A stretch of DNA of 64,000 nucleotides from Przewalskia tangutica (Eukaryota; Streptophyta; Magnoliopsida; Solanales; Solanaceae), in assembly GCA_029844215.1 (NCBI GenBank), contig CM056724.1, positions 34,882,446 to 34,946,445 on the forward strand, in the 5' to 3' direction. Below are positions 60,240-64,000 of this stretch, in pieces. The stretch's first letter is position 1; every line of letters begins with the position of its first letter. A program made the translations under genes and the position numbers. The notes under the pieces are model-generated. The model saw nothing but the letters and a program-made list of their open reading frames with translations, did not search any database and was not told the origin of the DNA.

Positions 60240-60440
60240 GATCATTTAGCCATCCTACTCGCGGGACTATTTCACCCGCGTAGGCGCGTGGACCAGCGTG
60301 AGGTATTCCTTGCATGGGACTATTTCACCCGCGTAAGCCCTTACGGACTCGCGTGAGGTATTCCTCGCATAGGTCGGACGCCCGCATGGGACTATTTCAC
60401 CCGCATAAGTCCTTACGGACCCGCATGAGGTATTCCTCGC
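60240..60440 (-). repeat. ~65-75-bp tandem repeats in the element F LTR
   Basis: Three copies of GGGACTATTTCACCCGCGTA ... GCGTGAGGTATTCCTCGCAT. The same words occur singly, in reverse orientation, in the element C LTR at 17690-17770. Confidence 0.8.
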
Positions 60441-60551
60441 ATCGTGGGTAACAAATCCACGGAATATCCAAATGCCACAAACCCGGGGAATGACCCCGAA
60501 ATGACTGATATACCAATAGCACACAACCGGCTATTTCCAGCACACATAGGC

Positions 60552-60965
60552 AATTCTCAACTAAACAAGCCGAAGTACTTATCAAGGCAGACATAGAATA
60601 ATTCCCATTTAGCAAGCCAAAGTACTTATCAAGGCACCCTTAGACTAATTCTCAATTAATCAAGCCAAAGTACTTATCAAGGCACAAATAGAATAATTCT
60701 CAATTAACAAGCCAAAGTACTTATCAAGGCATCACATGGAATAATTCTCAATTAATCAAGCCAAAGTACTTATCAAGGCACACTTAGAATTATTCTCAAT
60801 TAAACAAGCCAAAGTACTTATCAAGGCACACTTAGACAAATTCTCAATTTATCAAGCCAAAGTACTTATCAAGGCACAAATAGAATAATTCTCATTTAAC
60901 AAGCCAAAGTACTTATCAGGGCACAAATAGAATTATTCTCAATTAAACAGGCCAAAGTACTACGT
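60552..60965 (-). repeat. 47-48-bp minisatellite in the element F LTR (about 8.5 copies)
   Basis: Unit AATTCTCAATTAATCAAGCC followed by AAAGTACTTATCAAGGCACA and a short variable end. Sister LTRs have a single copy (for example near 36430), so this is an expansion private to this copy. Confidence 0.9.
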
Positions 60966-63258
60966 ACGTACTTTCTTTTCAAAAGACTCATTTTTATGTA
61001 AAATCCCAAGATACTAACACCCGTAGTATCAAGGCATGTCTATTTTTCAAAGTAAGTTACTACACGTTTAGAAAACTCATTTCAAGGCTTGAAATCAAGT
61101 AACTTCAAATTTTCACAATCTAGGCAACTTATGCCCTTTAATCAAAATAGACAACTTTCTAAACCTTCCATAAAGCCGTTATAACCAACTTCCCATAAAA
61201 CCGTTATAACCCTTTATGGTTTTAGACATGTCCATTCCTTTTATAACCAAAAGACTTATACTATTAAAAACCAAGTATCACATACTTACAAATCAAGTTC
61301 TTAACTTTCAAAACACTTCAAGTCTCTTAATATATAGAAAATAAGTTTCTTCTACTTTTAAACCTCAAGTAACTCACTCCTTTAAAACAAGTTACTTCTC
61401 TTAAATCATGCCATTTCTCCTCTTTTAAAACAATTAAGTAAATCACTCCTTTGACTCCCCTAAAGTCATTATAATGACCTTTAGGATTTTGAGACTAAGG
61501 TACTAGCCCAAAAGATTTGGAAACCACTTCCTTTTCCAGACTCTATGTACTTTAAGTAAAATACTTTCACTTTTAAGAATCCAACTTCACTAAGGCAATG
61601 GATTATACAACTTACAATTTAAACATCAAAGTACAATCAAAGGAAGTACATAGAACAATTTCTACTTTAGGAAATCCAAATACAACCAAGGAATGGATCA
61701 TTTAAGGAGTAGGACGTACTTTCTTTCTCTTGAGTCATGCTAGAAGGAGATAGTTCACATACCTTTTCGGCTAAAATCCACAAGCTAAGCCGAATACGCC
61801 GTACGTAGAAGTGTCAACCTATAATGGTCACAACAAGACTATCAACTTCTAGTCTCAACGTAGAATAATACTAAGTATACGATCTAATTCTACGGAAAAT
61901 CGGGCAAGCTTCCTTTGTTTCTACTCACTTTGCCACCTTTTCAAGGCGAATACAATAACCAACACGCCACATTTAAGGCTCCAAACAACAACCAAACAAA
62001 GGGGATTACACGCGCACAATACGTGTAAAATTCCGCCCCACAATTCATACCAAATAGTATAATACTTCACTAGCCATTCTCGGCCAACATATAACCAATA
62101 ACACAAGTCCTTCCCAAATTCTTTCCAAATTCCAAGTTCTAAGGTCTAGCATGTTATATAGTTATAAGCCACTTCAACAACTACAATTTCCTTCTTACAC
62201 AACATGCGACGACTTAAACGAATAATCAACTTGAATTGAAATCTTAAGGCTAAACATGCTAGTTTTCGGATTAGGGTTCCAATAGCCAATATGATAAACG
62301 AACTTCGTAATATATAACTCATGCTTGCTAATAACCATAGCTACAATCAATAAGTAAACTTAATGCTAAAACGACAAAAATTATACCTTTCAAAGCCCTT
62401 AAAATTTCCAAGATTCCAAAGTCGCGCCTTAGCAATTCTTAGCTCCTTTCCTTAGGTTCCAATCCGCTCCAAGCACTCCTTAGAGGCCTATGAAGAACCC
62501 ATATTCAAGTTCCAACTTCAAAGTTGAAGAACTCCCTTAGTTTCCGCCTTGCGACTAACGTAAAAATGCGTTTTTTCCGAAATCTTTCTATTGAGATAAC
62601 CTTACAATACCCTTGGGGACATTGGGTTAAAGTCTTGTGGCTAATGGATCAAAATCACAAAATTTTTGTGTGGGAGAGGGCACTAACCCAAGAGCTTTTA
62701 TTGTAGAACAACAATGTTTCTAATTTTTCTAAGTGTAAAAGAGCTAGTCTTGCATTAGTAGCAACCTTATAAAACACAATGGAGGGTTTAGATGTCCACA
62801 AATGTGATGTTAGGATGGGTTTCACTTGGATCAAGCCTAGGTGGACAAGTTGACTTGTCAACAATATCAAGCTTTGGAAGACTTATCTTCTACCATGGTC
62901 AAAGACCATTTTGCCCTTACACAATTTCGACCAAGCCATGTGGAAGGAGTGCCACGTGTCGCCCTCTCATTCGTCCATAAAATTTCGTAACCCTCGTGGG
63001 CCCCACAAAAATGTAAAATTCCTCGGGTGGGCCCCACGTGACCAAATCCATAAAAATAAATTTCCATAGTGTTAATAAGTTCCATACTTTGCAAATATTG
63101 TCTTTTGAGAATCCAATTCTCAACAACGAGCATTTTTCCTTTCCGTCGTCCGGAAGATTTTCCGTCGGAAAAACAATTCTTCCTTTCGTACTAATTCCCA
63201 AGTCTTGTTTCCTTACGTACATTCTCTTATACATGTTCTGGACTTACGGGGTGTAACA

Positions 63259-63271
63259 TTCTTCCCCCCTT
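63259..63271 (-). other. Element F polypurine tract
   Basis: Minus strand TAAGGGGGGAAGAA-like run directly before the 3' LTR. Immediately upstream is the perfect 8-bp stem AACATTCG / CGAATGTT with loop GGGA (63275-63294). Confidence 0.85.
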
Positions 63272-63296
63272 AGAAACATTCGTCCCCGAATGTTCT

Positions 63297-64000
63297 TAGT
63301 CGGTTGTCATGCTATACAAACTCCCTGACAATCTACATCGTGCCTATCAATCAAATGCACAAGACCAACGATGCCACACATGGCCACCACATAACATACG
63401 TAAACATAATAATGGACCTTCCGTCCGTGGTCCCTTCTCACAAAACTCGAAGGTTACAGTCTTCCCAAACACGGGATCCTTAGAGGTTCCTTTCTTTCCT
63501 TACTTGTCATACTTTCTCGTACTTTCAAACTCATCTAGTACACGTACAAAATCTCAAATTTTGTTTATGTTCCCCAATCCTTGGAGTTACTATCCAAACT
63601 TGGCCATATTGTTACTTACATTCCCGATAAGGCTCTTCTCGGTCCTTACGACCTAGTTCCGGTGGAATGCATCCACAAACTCGTACCACAATTAACTAAA
63701 CTTGGGCCTTGCATCCTCGGGACCCTATCACATAATCTGACCATTTCTAATCACATCACCCCATTCCATACTATCGGTGACCAGAAATGAGTCCATAACC
63801 CGACTCATCGTCACACTTAACTCCTCATTCTTAGTCTGAAATAAATCTCACTCTTATCTCAAGGTACTTCTTACCCTATCCCCTATTTACTAGAGGTTCG
63901 TCACATAAGCCAAAGTATTTCTACTGTACAATCTTCCCTATCGGTCTTACACTTATATGGGGTAATTACAACTTGTGAACTCTACACAACTATAGTCTCA
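63297..64000 (-). other. Element F 3' untranslated region
   Basis: No gag-pol motif recognised on the minus strand. 'gtggccatgtgtg' (minus) matches the short 3' UTR of element C near 34060, so this is likely 3' UTR, longer than that of C. Short frames on the plus strand are chance. Confidence 0.5.

Larger units (their letters stand above)
59372..63258 (-). repeat. Element F 3' LTR
   Basis: 3887 bp, the longest LTR here. Plus strand begins TGTCACACCCCGAAC and ends ACGGGGTGTAACA. It carries the terminal GGTGCCC/GGGCACC hairpin (59403-59421) and is lengthened by tandem repeats at 60240-60440 and 60552-60965. Patch 59700-60130 has the CAG/CTG/CCGG alterations. Confidence 0.92.
59372..64000 (-). 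mobile_element. Element F: chromovirus-family element, 3' LTR plus internal 3' end
   Basis: A 3' LTR (59372-63258) followed at 63259-63271 by its polypurine tract on the minus strand. This shows a non-solo element whose internal region extends past the window end. No flanking duplication is found next to 63258, as expected. Same family as C and the solo LTRs. Confidence 0.88.

Overview
This is a heterochromatic, transposon-packed stretch of a flowering-plant nuclear genome. I see no intact host gene, rRNA, tRNA or CRISPR array. The repeat families (a long-LTR chromovirus whose LTR ends in GTCGTGACA, Ogre/Tat-like elements with a tRNA-Arg primer site, a plant-mobile-domain pseudogene, and UTRs rich in 'ccgcggtgcc'-type motifs) suggest a eudicot, most likely Solanaceae. 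That assignment is recognition, not a database match.

Layout: (1) 1-1588 is the end of a CACTA DNA transposon with its subterminal repeats. (2) 2441-11078 is a decayed Ty1/copia retrotransposon on the minus strand, split in its reverse transcriptase by a solo LTR (4114-7523). (3) 11079-15676 is mostly non-coding and holds a pseudogene of a plant mobile domain (PMD) protein at 13384-14823. (4) From 15677 to the window end lies one nested stack. A Ty3/gypsy chromovirus (element C, plus strand) runs from its 5' LTR at 15677. Its RT is split by a non-autonomous Ogre/Tat-like element (A, 20881-31391, minus). Its 3' LTR is split by a solo LTR (34871-38464) and by a second Ogre/Tat-like element (B, 38658-48043, minus), then is cut at 49280 by a Reina-like gypsy element (D). 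D holds a solo LTR (50824-54366) and an odd internal copy of its own LTR, and is cut near 57179 by the LTR of another element (E). E is cut at 59372 by the 3' LTR of a further chromovirus copy (F, minus), whose internal part runs off the window.

Six insertions can be bounded to the base or nearly so: five carry exact 5-bp target duplications (CTTAT, ATGAG, GGATC, GTTAA, ATTAT) and the copia element a 4/5 match. The elements are defective: stops, frameshifts and deletions break every gag-pol, and A and B have no recognisable gag-pol at all.

The most interesting material is inside A and B. Both keep the same tandem arrays next to the 3' LTR (78-bp and 85-bp units), and scattered ~37-bp modules. 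All of these fold into short hairpins whose stems change in a compensatory way, while the coding region is lost. A second point is technical: several patches differ from their sister repeats almost only at CAG/CTG/CCG(G) sites, the plant CHG methylation context, which looks like consensus error at methylated cytosines rather than mutation.
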